A stretch of 40,731 bases of DNA from an uncultured Acidobacteriota bacterium (GTDB lineage Bacteria > Acidobacteriota > Terriglobia > Bryobacterales > Bryobacteraceae): assembly GCA_902825945.1 (NCBI GenBank), contig CADECY010000086.1, positions 1 through 40,731 on the forward strand, read 5' to 3'. Every line of letters begins with the position of its first letter. The stretch's first letter is position 1. The notes beneath the pieces are model-generated. The model saw only the letters and a program-made list of their open reading frames with translations, was not told the DNA's origin and ran no database searches. This document shows positions 32,627 to 40,731 of the stretch, in pieces. Position numbers and translations under genes: made by a program.

Positions 32627-33661
32627 CTACGGCAGGCCCAGCGAGGCCCAGTCGAACACCAGGAAATTCTTTCCCGAGCTGTTCATCGTAACGAGCATTC
32701 CCTTGGGGAACTTCGGACCGAGCGGCGTCGAGATCGCCTCGAGCCCGTCGGTTGAATCGGCGCCACCGCGGACCACCTTCACCAGCTCCGAATTTGCCTC
32801 GCGGCGATAGATCCGGTACTGGCTGTTTCCGGGGATCTGGTCAGAGCAGACGATGTAGCCGGTGCCGCCGGGCTTGGCGTAGATCGCGATGCCTTCGCGA
32901 TTTCCATGGAATCCGCCGGTTCCGAAGCTCGGCAGTTCCTTCGCGGCATCCGCATGATCAGGGTCGGCGTGATATTTGCGAATCCCGAAATCCTCGTCGG
33001 CATAGTAGACGAATCCCAGCTCCGCGTCCACGGCGACGGCCTCGATTTCGCCCTTCCCCGAAAAAGTGCCGAACTCGCGCACCTTCACCGCCCGCACTTT
33101 GCCCGAGCCATCGTCCTCGAGCCGGTATTGCCACAGATAGCTGCCGCTCGGACCCGACTTGCGGCTGACGATCGCAAAGAGCACGCCATCCGCCGGGCGC
33201 CTGAAGAGAGCAATCCCCATGGGAGCCGCGAAGACAGACGTGGCGCCCGTGACATCGGTGAGTCCGGACGGCGAGATCGCGAACACACGCAGGCGGTTCG
33301 CGTGCCTCTCCGCCGCGACGGCGATGTCGGTCGCGCGTCCGGCGAGCGGAAGCCCGTAGGCAACATCGACGTTGTTCGGGCGGTCCACGCCCGCCACCGT
33401 GTGGATCGCCTTCCCATCGAGATCGTACATCACGACGGCGCCCGTGGGCTTCTTGGCCTTGTTGGTCGCAATGATGCGGCTTTGAGCCCGGCCGGCCGGG
33501 TTCACCCAAATAGCCGGATCATCCGGATCGTCCGACACACGTTCGGTCGCAAACGCGGGCTGGATCTCATGGATCGCATTGCCCGAAGGCGGCGGTTCCG
33601 GACGGGAGCAGCCCGCCAGAAAGCAGGCTGCCGCCACACAAAGAGGATTACGCGGTCGCAC
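32627..33661 (-). CDS. Beta-propeller phytase-like lipoprotein
   Basis: 344 residues from a GTG at 33661, which overlaps the end of topA by 14 bases. VRPRNPLCVAAACFLAGCSRP has a lipobox (FLAGC), so it is exported and anchored. DDPDDPAIWVNP, RPNNVDVAYGLPL, EIEAVAVDAELGFVYYADE, DFGIRKY and FHGNREGIAIY are typical of beta-propeller phytases (3-phytase), which use calcium to release phosphate from phytate. I prefer the GTG because the frame upstream lies inside topA and gives no signal peptide. Between this gene and the convergent peptidase (32372-32626) I see no gene. Confidence 0.83.
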   Translation of the reverse strand: MRPRNPLCVAAACFLAGCSRPEPPPSGNAIHEIQPAFATERVSDDPDDPAIWVNPAGRAQSRIIATNKAKKPTGAVVMYDLDGKAIHTVAGVDRPNNVDVAYGLPLAGRATDIAVAAERHANRLRVFAISPSGLTDVTGATSVFAAPMGIALFRRPADGVLFAIVSRKSGPSGSYLWQYRLEDDGSGKVRAVKVREFGTFSGKGEIEAVAVDAELGFVYYADEDFGIRKYHADPDHADAAKELPSFGTGGFHGNREGIAIYAKPGGTGYIVCSDQIPGNSQYRIYRREANSELVKVVRGGADSTDGLEAISTPLGPKFPKGMLVTMNSSGKNFLVFDWASLGLP

Positions 33662-36083
33662 CGACCGGTTCGAGCTCGCGGCTGAACTTGCATTCCTTGT
33701 TCGGGCATGCCGCGAACTGGCCCTTCTTGAGATACTTCTCGACCAGATACGGCGAGCCGCACTGCGGACAGGCCTCCGCCAGCGGCTTGCCCCACGCGAC
33801 AAACTCGCACTCGGGATACTTGTTGCACCCGAAGAACGTCTTTCCGCGTTTGGATCGCCGTTCCACGACTTCGCCCCCGGCGCAACTCGGACACGCCACG
33901 CCGATGGTCTTCTGCTTGACGTACTTGCACTCCGGATACTTCGAGCAGGCCGTGAACTCGCCGAACCGGCCATACTTCATCACCAGCTTGTTCGAGCAAA
34001 CCGGGCAATCCTCGTCGAGCGGCACGTCGGACTTGCGCTGCTCGACCGAGTTCAGCGGCCGCGTGGTCTTGCAGTCCGGATATCCGGTACAGGCGTAGAA
34101 CTGACCGAACCGCCCCTTCTTGAGAACCATTTCTCGTCCGCAGTTTTCGCAGTACTCGGCCTCGTCCTGCTCGGAGAACTCAGGCGCGGCGGTGCCTTCG
34201 ACCATGTCGGCGCTCGGCTCGCGTGTGTTGGTGCACTCGGGATATCCGGAGCAGGAGATGAAGTAGCCGTGTTTGCCCCACTTGAGCACCATCGGCCGGT
34301 TGCACTTCTCACAGACCAGGTCGGTGGGCTTCTCCATGCGCTTGATGTCTTCCATCTGCGCCTCGGCCCGTTCGAGGTCCACCTTGAACTGGCCGTAGAA
34401 GTCTCCGATCGCCTTGCGCCAATCGATCTTCCCGTCTTCGATCTCGTCGAGTTCCTCCTCCATCCGCGCGGTGTAGCGGACATCGAAGATGTCGCCGAAA
34501 TTCGAGGTCAACTGATCGGTGACGACGAAGCCTACGTCCGTCGGGTAAAACCGCCCGCCCTCCTTCTTGACGTAGCCGCGATCCTGGATGGTCGAAAGGA
34601 TTGACGCGTAGGTGGAGGGGCGGCCCACACCGTCCGCTTCGAGTTCTTTGACGAGCGTCGCCTCGTTGAACCTCGGCGGCGGCTCGGTGAAGTGCTGTTC
34701 GGGATCGATCGACTTGAAGCGTAGCACCTCGCCCGGAGTGACCGCGGGCAGCTTCGCCTTGAGTTCGTCGTCCTCTTCGTCCTTCTGGTCCTTGCCTTCC
34801 TGATAGACGGCCAGGAATCCGTCGAACTTCATGACGGAGCCCGTGGCGCGGAAGGTGTAGTCCGCCCCGTCCTTGCCCTTTGCGGCGACGTCGATCGAGG
34901 TCTGATCGAACACGGCCGGAGCCATCTGGCTGGCAACGAATCGATTCCAGATCAACTTGTACAGTTTGATCTCGTCCTCGGAGAGGAAGCCCTCCATCAT
35001 CTCTGGTGTGCGATAGACCGACGTGGGGCGGATCGCTTCGTGCGCGTCCTGCGCATCCTTTTTCCCTTTATAGGTGTGCGCCGTCGCGGGAAGGTGCTGC
35101 GGACCGTAGCGCTCGGGGATGAACTTCCGGACCTCGTCCAGCGCATCGACCGACACGCGCACCGAATCGGTACGCATGTAGGTGATGAGACCGGTGGCGC
35201 CTTCGCCACCGAGTTCCACGCCCTCGTAGAGCCGTTGGGCGAGGCCCATCGTCCGCTTCACCGAAAAGCGAAGCTTGCGAGACGACTCCTGCTGAAGGGT
35301 CGAGGTGATGAAGGGCGGGACCGGGTTTCGGCGCTTCTCGCGATTGTTGACCGTGGCGACCTTGAACTCGGCGCCGTCCACGGCGGTGACGATCGCCGTG
35401 GCGGTATCCTCGTTCGGAATGACAGGGTTCTCGCCGTCCTTTTTGGCAAGGCGGGCCTTGAGCACCGGAGCCTTCTGCGCGTTGAGCGAAAGGTCGATCG
35501 TCCAGTACTCCTCCCTGAGGAAGGCGCGGATCTCGCGTTCGCGATCGACGATCAGCCGCAGCGCAACCGTCTGGACCCGGCCCGCGGAAAGCCCGCGGCG
35601 GACCTTGTCCCACAATAGCGGCGAGATCTTGTAGCCGACCAGCCGGTCCAGTACACGCCGAGCTTGTTGGGCGTCCACGAGGTTCGAATTGACGGCCATC
35701 GGGTTGTCGAAGGCCTTCTTGACGGCGTTCGCGGTGATTTCGTTGAACATCACGCGGAACACCTTCGGACCAGGCCCTTTCTTAGGGGTCAATTCCTCGG
35801 CGAGGTGCGCGCAAATGGCTTCGCCTTCGCGGTCCGGGTCAGCCGCCAAGTAGACGGCGTCGGCGTCTTTAGCAGCCTGTTTGAGCTCGGAGATGAGCTT
35901 CTTTTTTCCTTCGATGACTTCGTACTTGGGAGTGAAGTCGGTATCGACGTCCACGGACAGGTCCTTCTTCGGAAGGTCCTTGATATGCCCCAGCGAAGCC
36001 ATCACGATGAACTGCTTGCCGAGGTACTTGCCGATGGTCTTCGACTTGGCCGGAGACTCGACGATGACGAGAGATTTGCCCAT
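33648..36083 (-). CDS. topA: DNA topoisomerase I
   Basis: 811 residues. The Toprim domain starts SLVIVESPAKSKTIGKYLG (catalytic Glu 9) and has ADPDREGEAI at about 81-90 (Asp 82, Asp 84, Glu 86 bind Mg). The DNA-cleaving tyrosine 302 is in TGLITYMRTDSVR. The C-terminus carries five four-cysteine zinc ribbons, starting CEKCNRPMVLKWG, CENCGREMVLKKG, CPVCSNKLVMKYG, CPSCAGGEVVERR and CPQCGSPYLVEKY. It relaxes negative supercoils. The ATG at 36083 gives the standard start; longer frames upstream run into dprA. dprA lies just upstream on the same strand, a common pairing. Confidence 0.96.
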   Translation of the reverse strand: MGKSLVIVESPAKSKTIGKYLGKQFIVMASLGHIKDLPKKDLSVDVDTDFTPKYEVIEGKKKLISELKQAAKDADAVYLAADPDREGEAICAHLAEELTPKKGPGPKVFRVMFNEITANAVKKAFDNPMAVNSNLVDAQQARRVLDRLVGYKISPLLWDKVRRGLSAGRVQTVALRLIVDREREIRAFLREEYWTIDLSLNAQKAPVLKARLAKKDGENPVIPNEDTATAIVTAVDGAEFKVATVNNREKRRNPVPPFITSTLQQESSRKLRFSVKRTMGLAQRLYEGVELGGEGATGLITYMRTDSVRVSVDALDEVRKFIPERYGPQHLPATAHTYKGKKDAQDAHEAIRPTSVYRTPEMMEGFLSEDEIKLYKLIWNRFVASQMAPAVFDQTSIDVAAKGKDGADYTFRATGSVMKFDGFLAVYQEGKDQKDEEDDELKAKLPAVTPGEVLRFKSIDPEQHFTEPPPRFNEATLVKELEADGVGRPSTYASILSTIQDRGYVKKEGGRFYPTDVGFVVTDQLTSNFGDIFDVRYTARMEEELDEIEDGKIDWRKAIGDFYGQFKVDLERAEAQMEDIKRMEKPTDLVCEKCNRPMVLKWGKHGYFISCSGYPECTNTREPSADMVEGTAAPEFSEQDEAEYCENCGREMVLKKGRFGQFYACTGYPDCKTTRPLNSVEQRKSDVPLDEDCPVCSNKLVMKYGRFGEFTACSKYPECKYVKQKTIGVACPSCAGGEVVERRSKRGKTFFGCNKYPECEFVAWGKPLAEACPQCGSPYLVEKYLKKGQFAACPNKECKFSRELEPVGATA

Positions 36084-36111
36084 ACTGCCCAGTGAGAAAG
36101 AATGTGCCTTT

Positions 36112-37314
36112 TTATGATGGAGTGGCCGAAAGGTGTGATGCGGGTTCGGCCCAAGAGGACTCACCCCACACTTTAACAAACTTTTTCCCCGGCAGTTGGC
36201 GAACGAGCCCCAGCATCTCCAACTGGAAGAGAATGCTGATGATATCGGGCGAGTCGGGACCGTCGAGTTTTTCAACCATATCGTCGAGGGGAGTACCCTC
36301 GTCGACGCGGAGGTAGCGCAGGATCTCGGCCCCAACGGGCGCCTGGGGACCCAGAACGTCTCGGAGGCTCGGCCCATGGTCGTCGCTCGACCCGGCGGGC
36401 GCGGGTCCGCGCTTGGTGGCGAGCGCCTGGCGATCCGGCAAGGGGAGACCGTTGATCACGTCTTCGGCAGACTGGACCAAGTGAGCGCCTTGTTTTATCA
36501 ATAAGTTAGGACCCCAGCTCATCTTCGAAGTGATGTTTCCAGGAACGGCGAAGACCTCCCTACCCTGGTCCATGGCGAGCCGGGCCGTAATGGCCGAGCC
36601 ACTGTATTGGGCTCCCTCGACGATCACCACGCCGGCGCTGAGTCCGCTGACGATCCGGTTGCGGATCGGAAAGTTCTGCGGGTGTCCGGGGTTCCCCATC
36701 GGGAACTCGGAGAGGATCAGCCCCTTTTCAGCAATCTCGGAGGCGAGCTTGCGGTTTTCCGCGGGGTAGATGTGGTCGACGCCGGAGCCGAAGACGGCAA
36801 TCGTGTCGCCCCCTGCGCTGAGCGCACCCCGGTGGGCGACGGTGTCGATACCCCGGGCCATCCCGGAGACGATCACGGCGCCCTGGAGGGCGAGGTCGGT
36901 CGAGACCCGCTCGGCTGCGGCGACCCCGTAGGCGCTCGGACGGCGAGTCCCGACGATCGCCACCAGGACGTCGTCCATCAGTTCGACGCGGCCGAGCGCG
37001 AAGAGAAGCAGCGGCGGGTCGTAGAGCTCGCGGAGCCGCTCGGGATAACGCGGATCGAGGCAGGTGACCAACGCCGCGCCAGACTTGCGCATTAGGCGGG
37101 CCTGCTCGGAAGCGTCATCGAACGTACAGCCGCTGGCGATCGACTGGGCGATTCCGCCCGGGAGTCCCTCTCCCATCAGTTCCGAAGCGCTGGCGCGGAA
37201 AACCGCCTGGGGGGATCGATAACGTTGGATCAGCGGGACCGCGCGGCGGGGTCCGAGTCCGGGGACGAGGCGGAGAGCGAGCCAGTAGATGTCGAGATCG
37301 TCGGTCTTGTGCAT
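36112..37314 (-). CDS. dprA: DNA processing protein DprA
   Basis: 400 residues. The N-terminal SAM-like part (WLALRLVPGLGPRRAVPL) is followed by the Rossmann-like DprA core: VAIVGTRRPSAYG, VIVSGMARGIDTVAHRG, AVFGSGVDHIYPAEN, SEFPMGNPGHPQNFPIRNR, GLSAGVVIVEGAQYSGS and FAVPGNITSKMSWGPN. The last 70 residues look like the C-terminal winged helix (VGAEILRYLRVDEGTPLDD, ISILFQLEMLGLVRQLPG). DprA loads RecA on incoming single-stranded DNA in natural transformation. No other competence genes are in the window. Confidence 0.93.
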   Translation of the reverse strand: MHKTDDLDIYWLALRLVPGLGPRRAVPLIQRYRSPQAVFRASASELMGEGLPGGIAQSIASGCTFDDASEQARLMRKSGAALVTCLDPRYPERLRELYDPPLLLFALGRVELMDDVLVAIVGTRRPSAYGVAAAERVSTDLALQGAVIVSGMARGIDTVAHRGALSAGGDTIAVFGSGVDHIYPAENRKLASEIAEKGLILSEFPMGNPGHPQNFPIRNRIVSGLSAGVVIVEGAQYSGSAITARLAMDQGREVFAVPGNITSKMSWGPNLLIKQGAHLVQSAEDVINGLPLPDRQALATKRGPAPAGSSDDHGPSLRDVLGPQAPVGAEILRYLRVDEGTPLDDMVEKLDGPDSPDIISILFQLEMLGLVRQLPGKKFVKVWGESSWAEPASHLSATPS

Positions 37315-37345
37315 CTATTCAATAAGTAGCGGTGGAAGGAAAAAA

Positions 37346-37388
37346 TCTCACGGAAAATGGAAGGTAGCCCGATTTTCCAGCCGTGAGA
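37346..37388 (-). promoter_or_regulatory. Hairpin in the dprA leader
   Basis: TCTCACGG (37346-37353) pairs with CCGTGAGA (37381-37388); inside it AAAAT (37354-37358) pairs with ATTTT (37372-37376), leaving CCAG as a bulge. The 43-base structure lies 32 bases before the dprA ATG and would be in its mRNA leader or at its promoter. A terminator is less likely as no T run follows outward. No known riboswitch is recognised. Confidence 0.5.
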
Positions 37389-38155
37389 CAGATGTATCAC
37401 CCTTCGAGCCCAATCCCACGTTGCACAATGACGGGATAGGGATTTTGCGCGATCTAGTCGCGGCTCTCGGGGTTCTGGCGCAAACGCACGGACCCATCCG
37501 CGTGTCACAGGAGTGGCCGGCGGCATCTCCGGGGAGGGATCGGAGCGATTCCGAGGAAGATCGAGAGAGTAGAAACGCGCAAGCCGTTTTCGGCTACCGA
37601 TCATCCCACGCGGGGTATTGGGGCGTCGCGCACAGAGTGGGAAGAAGACGGTGTTTCGCGGCCTGGAGATCGTACTCTGGGAATCAGCATTCTTGCATCT
37701 CCGAACAGCTTCAGCAGTCCAGTTTCGATTGAAGCAAAAACCAACACCAATTCCGCGCAATCGCCCCGGCAGGTCCCGACCTCGATCCGCGCGTTCCGGC
37801 GCTCAGCCCCGACAGCAGATGCGTCCAGGTGCGCACCCGGCGGAAGTCGCGGCGTGGCATCGGGTCTCCACGGCCGGACTCGGCAGGCGGACGTAATCCG
37901 TGCCCGAGCTTCCTCGGCGAAAGCAGAATCATGTAGCTGCGGATCTTGTGCGTGAAGGGCGCGCTCAGCAGCGTCGCATTGCGGATCTGCTCCAAACGTC
38001 GGCTTGTGATACAGCGTTCTCCGTTCGCACGGACCTCGGAGGCGGGATCACCCGGTTCGATCGGAATCCGATCTCCCGTTCGACGGGCTTGATCTGCCGA
38101 GAGTCTCGAGGCCGGTATCATGGCGTCCCAATGCTGTTTCTCGATCATGGCGCGA
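37389..38155. other. Long stretch without a recognisable gene
   Basis: About 770 bases between dprA and the PSD1 cytochrome gene. I see no tRNA, no transposase and no conserved protein. The minus strand has an open frame from 38143 down to 37711 (starting MIEKQHWDAMIPASR) and the plus strand one at 37900-38169, but both have odd composition (Arg/Ser-rich, no domain). It may hold a decayed gene or a regulatory or RNA gene I cannot name. Confidence 0.4.
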
Positions 38156-38161
38156 TACAAT
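38156..38161 (+). promoter_or_regulatory. Candidate -10 box of the PSD1 cytochrome gene
   Basis: TACAAT is 7 bases before the ATG at 38169, with no ribosome binding site, so transcription would begin at or beside the start codon. A TTG at 38166 is in frame and 3 bases upstream and could be an alternative start. Confidence 0.4.
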
Positions 38162-38168
38162 CCTGTTG

Positions 38169-40448
38169 ATGCCCGCCAGCACACGGACCTGCGTCTTCCT
38201 CGCGGCCGTCGCGCCGCTCTTGGCCGCCGATGCCGGCATGGAGTTGTTCGAGCGCAAGATCCGGCCCGTATTGACGGAGAAATGCTTCGGCTGTCACTCC
38301 ACCAAGCTGAAATCGCCGATGGGCGGGCTTGCGCTCGACACCCGGGAGGGAACCGCGAACGCAGTCTCAGGAAAGCTGTTGCTCGCGTTGCGCCACTCGG
38401 ACTCAAAGCTCAAGATGCCGCCCACTGGAAAGCTGCCCGATGCCTCCATTCGCGACTTCGAGGAGTGGATCCGGCTCGGCGCACCGGACCCGCGGGCGCA
38501 ATCCAAGCAATCAACGAAGTCCGGCCCGATGACACTCGAGCAGGGCCGGAAATGGTGGGCATTCCAACCGCTCCAAGAGCGCGTGCCTGCGAAAACCAGC
38601 CAGCCCGAATGGCCTCGGCGCAAGATCGACCACTTCGTACTCGCGCAACTCGATGCGAACAGACTGACGCCTTCGCCCGAGGCGGACCGGCGCACGTTGA
38701 TCCGGCGTGCCTACTTCGACCTGACCGGACTCCCGCCCACGTACGAACAGGCCGAGGCATTCGTGAACGACGCCGCGCCGGACGCCTACGAAAAAGTCAT
38801 CGAAGCACTTCTCGAGTCGCCGCGATACGGAGAGCGCTGGGCACGGCACTGGCTCGATGTCGCGCGCTGGGCCGAGGACAATCCCACGAGCGAAGCCACC
38901 AATCCGCCGTATCCGTTCGCCTGGCACTACCGCGACTGGGTGATCGAGGCGATCAACGCCGACATCCCATATGACCGCTTCCTGAAGATGCAGTTCGCCG
39001 CCGATCTGCTGCCCGGGTTCCAACGGCGCGATTTGCGCGCGCTCGGCTATCTCGGCACCACGCCCACCTATCATAAGGACAACCGGCTCTCGAAAGAGGT
39101 GATCGAAACCCTCGCCTCCGACGACTGGGATGAGCGCGTGGACGGTGTAGCGCGCGGACTCCTCGGGCTCACCGTCACCTGCGCGCGTTGCCACGACCAC
39201 AAGTTCGATCCGATTTCGACGAAGGACTATCACGCCCTCGCGGGCGTCTTCGCGAGTACGTGGAGCGTGCGGCGCCCGCTCGCCGAGGTTCCGCCCGAAA
39301 CCGAAGCGCGCATCATGTGGCTGAACGACCGGATTCATCATTTGAACGCGGCGTCCCGGCTGCTCGGCGGCAACGAGAACACCGACCCGGGGATCATCAG
39401 CAAGCGACAAAAGGCTCTCGCCGAGCACGCAAGACTGAAGAAGGAGATCGAGCAATACGAATCGATTCCCCTCACCAACGCGGTGGCCGACGCCGGCTGC
39501 TGGATCGACGGCTCGGACCCCGATCTCACGTGGGTCGATTTCCGCCCCGGCCAGCCGCGGGACCTGCCGGTCTTCATCCGGGGCAACGTCGCCAATCCGG
39601 GCGAGACGGTTCCGCGCCGGTTCCTCAGTGTGCTCGACTCGGCGGATGCCCAGCCTTTCCGGCAGGGCAGCGGACGGCTCGAACTCGCCGAAAAGATCAT
39701 TCGCGAGGCGGGCCCGCTCGCCGCGCGCGTGTGGGTAAATCGTGTCTGGGGCTGGCACTTCGGCCGGCATCTCGTCCCGACACCTTCGGACTTCGGCACG
39801 CAGGGCGACCGTCCTTCGCATCCGGAATTGCTCGACGACGTCGCCGCGCGATTCGTGGCGAACGGATGGTCGCTCAAGTGGCTGCACCGCGAGATCATGC
39901 TTTCCGCGGCGTACCGGCAATCGAGCGCGCGGCGAGAGGATGCCAATCAAGCGGACCCGGTCAATAAGCTCGTGTGGCGGATGAATCCGCGCCGGCTCGA
40001 AATCGAAGCGTGGCGGGACGCGCTGCTCGCGGCGAACGGAAAGCTCGATCTCACCGCGGGCGGCGAATCGCCGAATCTCGACGATCGCAAGAACGTGCGG
40101 CGCACCGTCTATGGCAAGATCAGCCGCGGACGGCTCAATCCCCTGCTCCGGCTCTACGACTACTCGGACCCGAACTCGCATGCTCCCCAGCGAGAAGTCA
40201 CCACAACTCCGCTCCAGCAACTGTTCGTGATGAACAGCGAGTTCTTCCAGGATCAAGCCGCGGCGCTGGCGGCCCGCGCCGGCGAGGGTACGGACGCCGA
40301 TCGCCTCCGTACGCTCTATCGTTTCACGCTGTCACGGGATCCGAAGCCGAAGGAGGTGGACCTAGGCCTCAGCTTCGTCGCCAAGCGATCGTGGAGCGAG
40401 TACGCCCAAGTCCTGCTCGGCAGTAACGAATTCATCTTCGTGCGATGA
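38169..40448 (+). CDS. PSD1 domain cytochrome (DUF1549/DUF1553)
   Basis: 759 residues. A leader (CVFLAAVAPLLAA) is followed by a planctomycete-type cytochrome c domain with heme motif CFGCH at 39-43. The DUF1549 region (about 145-360) has HFVLAQLDANRLTPSP, LTGLPPTYEQAEAFV, SPRYGERWARHWLDVARWA and a second CARCHDHKFDP motif; the DUF1553 region (about 490-750) has RVWVNRVWGWHFGRHLVP, PSDFGTQGDRPSHPELLDD, REIMLSAAYRQSS and LRTLYRFTLSRDP. These exported proteins are common in Planctomycetes and Acidobacteria and are thought to act in glycan breakdown, usually next to a DUF1501 gene. None follows within the 280 bases left. Confidence 0.92.
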   Translation: MPASTRTCVFLAAVAPLLAADAGMELFERKIRPVLTEKCFGCHSTKLKSPMGGLALDTREGTANAVSGKLLLALRHSDSKLKMPPTGKLPDASIRDFEEWIRLGAPDPRAQSKQSTKSGPMTLEQGRKWWAFQPLQERVPAKTSQPEWPRRKIDHFVLAQLDANRLTPSPEADRRTLIRRAYFDLTGLPPTYEQAEAFVNDAAPDAYEKVIEALLESPRYGERWARHWLDVARWAEDNPTSEATNPPYPFAWHYRDWVIEAINADIPYDRFLKMQFAADLLPGFQRRDLRALGYLGTTPTYHKDNRLSKEVIETLASDDWDERVDGVARGLLGLTVTCARCHDHKFDPISTKDYHALAGVFASTWSVRRPLAEVPPETEARIMWLNDRIHHLNAASRLLGGNENTDPGIISKRQKALAEHARLKKEIEQYESIPLTNAVADAGCWIDGSDPDLTWVDFRPGQPRDLPVFIRGNVANPGETVPRRFLSVLDSADAQPFRQGSGRLELAEKIIREAGPLAARVWVNRVWGWHFGRHLVPTPSDFGTQGDRPSHPELLDDVAARFVANGWSLKWLHREIMLSAAYRQSSARREDANQADPVNKLVWRMNPRRLEIEAWRDALLAANGKLDLTAGGESPNLDDRKNVRRTVYGKISRGRLNPLLRLYDYSDPNSHAPQREVTTTPLQQLFVMNSEFFQDQAAALAARAGEGTDADRLRTLYRFTLSRDPKPKEVDLGLSFVAKRSWSEYAQVLLGSNEFIFVR

Positions 40449-40546
40449 GGACCACCGCCATCCTGATGGCCTTTGAAAGCGGCGAGTCTCGCGGCCCGCA
40501 CTCATCAACTCGCCGATCAGATCCGCGCGATCCAACCGGGAGGGAG

Positions 40547-40696
40547 ATGCCTGTGCCTCGGACTATGTCAGGGCGAGAAGTGGCTTCCATCAACAGGAAG
40601 CCTGGCATGGGGCGTGGCGAAAAGGCCTGGCTCGTCGCTGCCATTGCGGGGGGCGCGTTCTTCGCAGTCCTGATGATCTGGTCCCTCGGCCTCTAG
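40547..40696 (+). CDS. Possible small membrane protein
   Basis: 49 residues starting MPVPRTMSGREVAS, with GGGAGG 3 bases before the ATG. A single membrane helix (AWLVAAIAGGAFFAVLMIWS) ends close to the C-terminus. The frame is open back to an ATG at 40445 that overlaps the cytochrome stop, but the ribosome binding site favours 40547. No family is recognised, and a gene this short could be chance. Confidence 0.35.
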   Translation: MPVPRTMSGREVASINRKPGMGRGEKAWLVAAIAGGAFFAVLMIWSLGL

Positions 40697-40731
40697 CCGC
40701 CCGTCCGCGGGAGTACACTGCAAGTGGAGGG

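Noticed and set aside
33662..33973. Upstream extension of the phytase frame
   Set aside because: It lies within the topA zinc-ribbon region, is Arg/Ser-rich, and would bury the lipoprotein signal that starts at 33661.
36084..36377. Upstream extension of the topA frame
   Set aside because: The added residues overlap dprA in another frame and do not resemble topoisomerase; the Toprim domain begins at once after the ATG at 36083.
38045..38070. T-arm-like GGTTCGAT sequence as a possible tRNA
   Set aside because: The flanking bases do not form the 5-bp T stem, and no anticodon or acceptor stem can be drawn around it.
38511..40256. Minus-strand open frame of 581 codons
   Set aside because: Antisense to the PSD1 cytochrome, which has clear heme and DUF1549/DUF1553 motifs.
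1..40731. CRISPR array, rRNA or insertion sequence
   Set aside because: I saw no regularly spaced repeats, no ribosomal RNA signatures and no transposase motifs on either strand.

Overview
The window looks like two unrelated pieces of GC-rich DNA joined near position 2490. Bases 1 to about 2490 read as alphaproteobacterial: the start of a DUF2336 protein, a complete Uup-type ABC-F ATPase, and the C-terminal tail of a penicillin acylase. Bases 2490 to the end read as one bacterial chromosome, most likely an acidobacterium of the Solibacter/Bryobacter type. I infer this from the PSD1 (DUF1549/DUF1553) cytochrome, the Tat-exported Gfo/Idh/MocA oxidoreductase, the S58 peptidase, paired signal peptidases, and secreted proteins whose leaders end in Ala-Gln. 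At the joint the acylase (minus strand) and a phage tail-tube gene (plus strand) are both cut in their N-terminal halves, which suggests an assembly chimera or an illegitimate recombination rather than normal gene order.

From 2494 to 12186 there is a siphovirus-style tail module on the plus strand in lambda order: tail tube (V-like, truncated), tail assembly chaperone with a -1 frameshifted extension (G and G-T), a very short tape measure (H-like), two tandem gpM/DUF2460-like distal tail proteins, a 1300-residue hub that fuses a four-cysteine gpL-like domain to a gpJ-like tip protein, and a 902-residue tail protein ending in a TIM-barrel-like domain. No lysis gene, no NlpC/P60 (gpK) or gpI gene, and no integrase is present downstream. 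The frameshift signal is unusually complete: an A AAA AAC slippery heptamer, a 5-base spacer holding the zero-frame stop, and a 10-bp bulged stem.

From 12216 to 16179 follow an endonuclease/exonuclease/phosphatase-fold protein, an ArgD-like aminotransferase and a Tat/lipoprotein-like sulfatase. On the minus strand from 19172 down to 16183 lie two signal peptidases I, mannose-1-phosphate guanylyltransferase and a small coiled-coil protein. Divergent from these is a flagellar operon, flgM, a FlgN-like gene, flgK and flgL (19263-22098), with a recognisable sigma-28 promoter and a hairpin that covers the flgM ribosome binding site.

From 22102 to 36083 come an S58 aminopeptidase, a TonB-domain protein, a Gfo/Idh/MocA oxidoreductase, divergent pdxS-pdxT (pyridoxal phosphate synthesis) with a low-molecular-weight phosphatase-like gene, an unknown exported protein behind an AT-rich promoter, a secreted esterase, an orphan ABC ATPase, a TPR gluzincin-type protein, a beta-propeller phytase lipoprotein and topA. 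dprA precedes topA on the minus strand. A stretch of about 850 bases without a recognisable gene separates dprA from the PSD1 cytochrome (38169-40448), and a possible tiny membrane protein closes the window. Several gene starts here lack a Shine-Dalgarno sequence and have a TANNNT box 6-8 bases upstream, which suggests leaderless transcripts.
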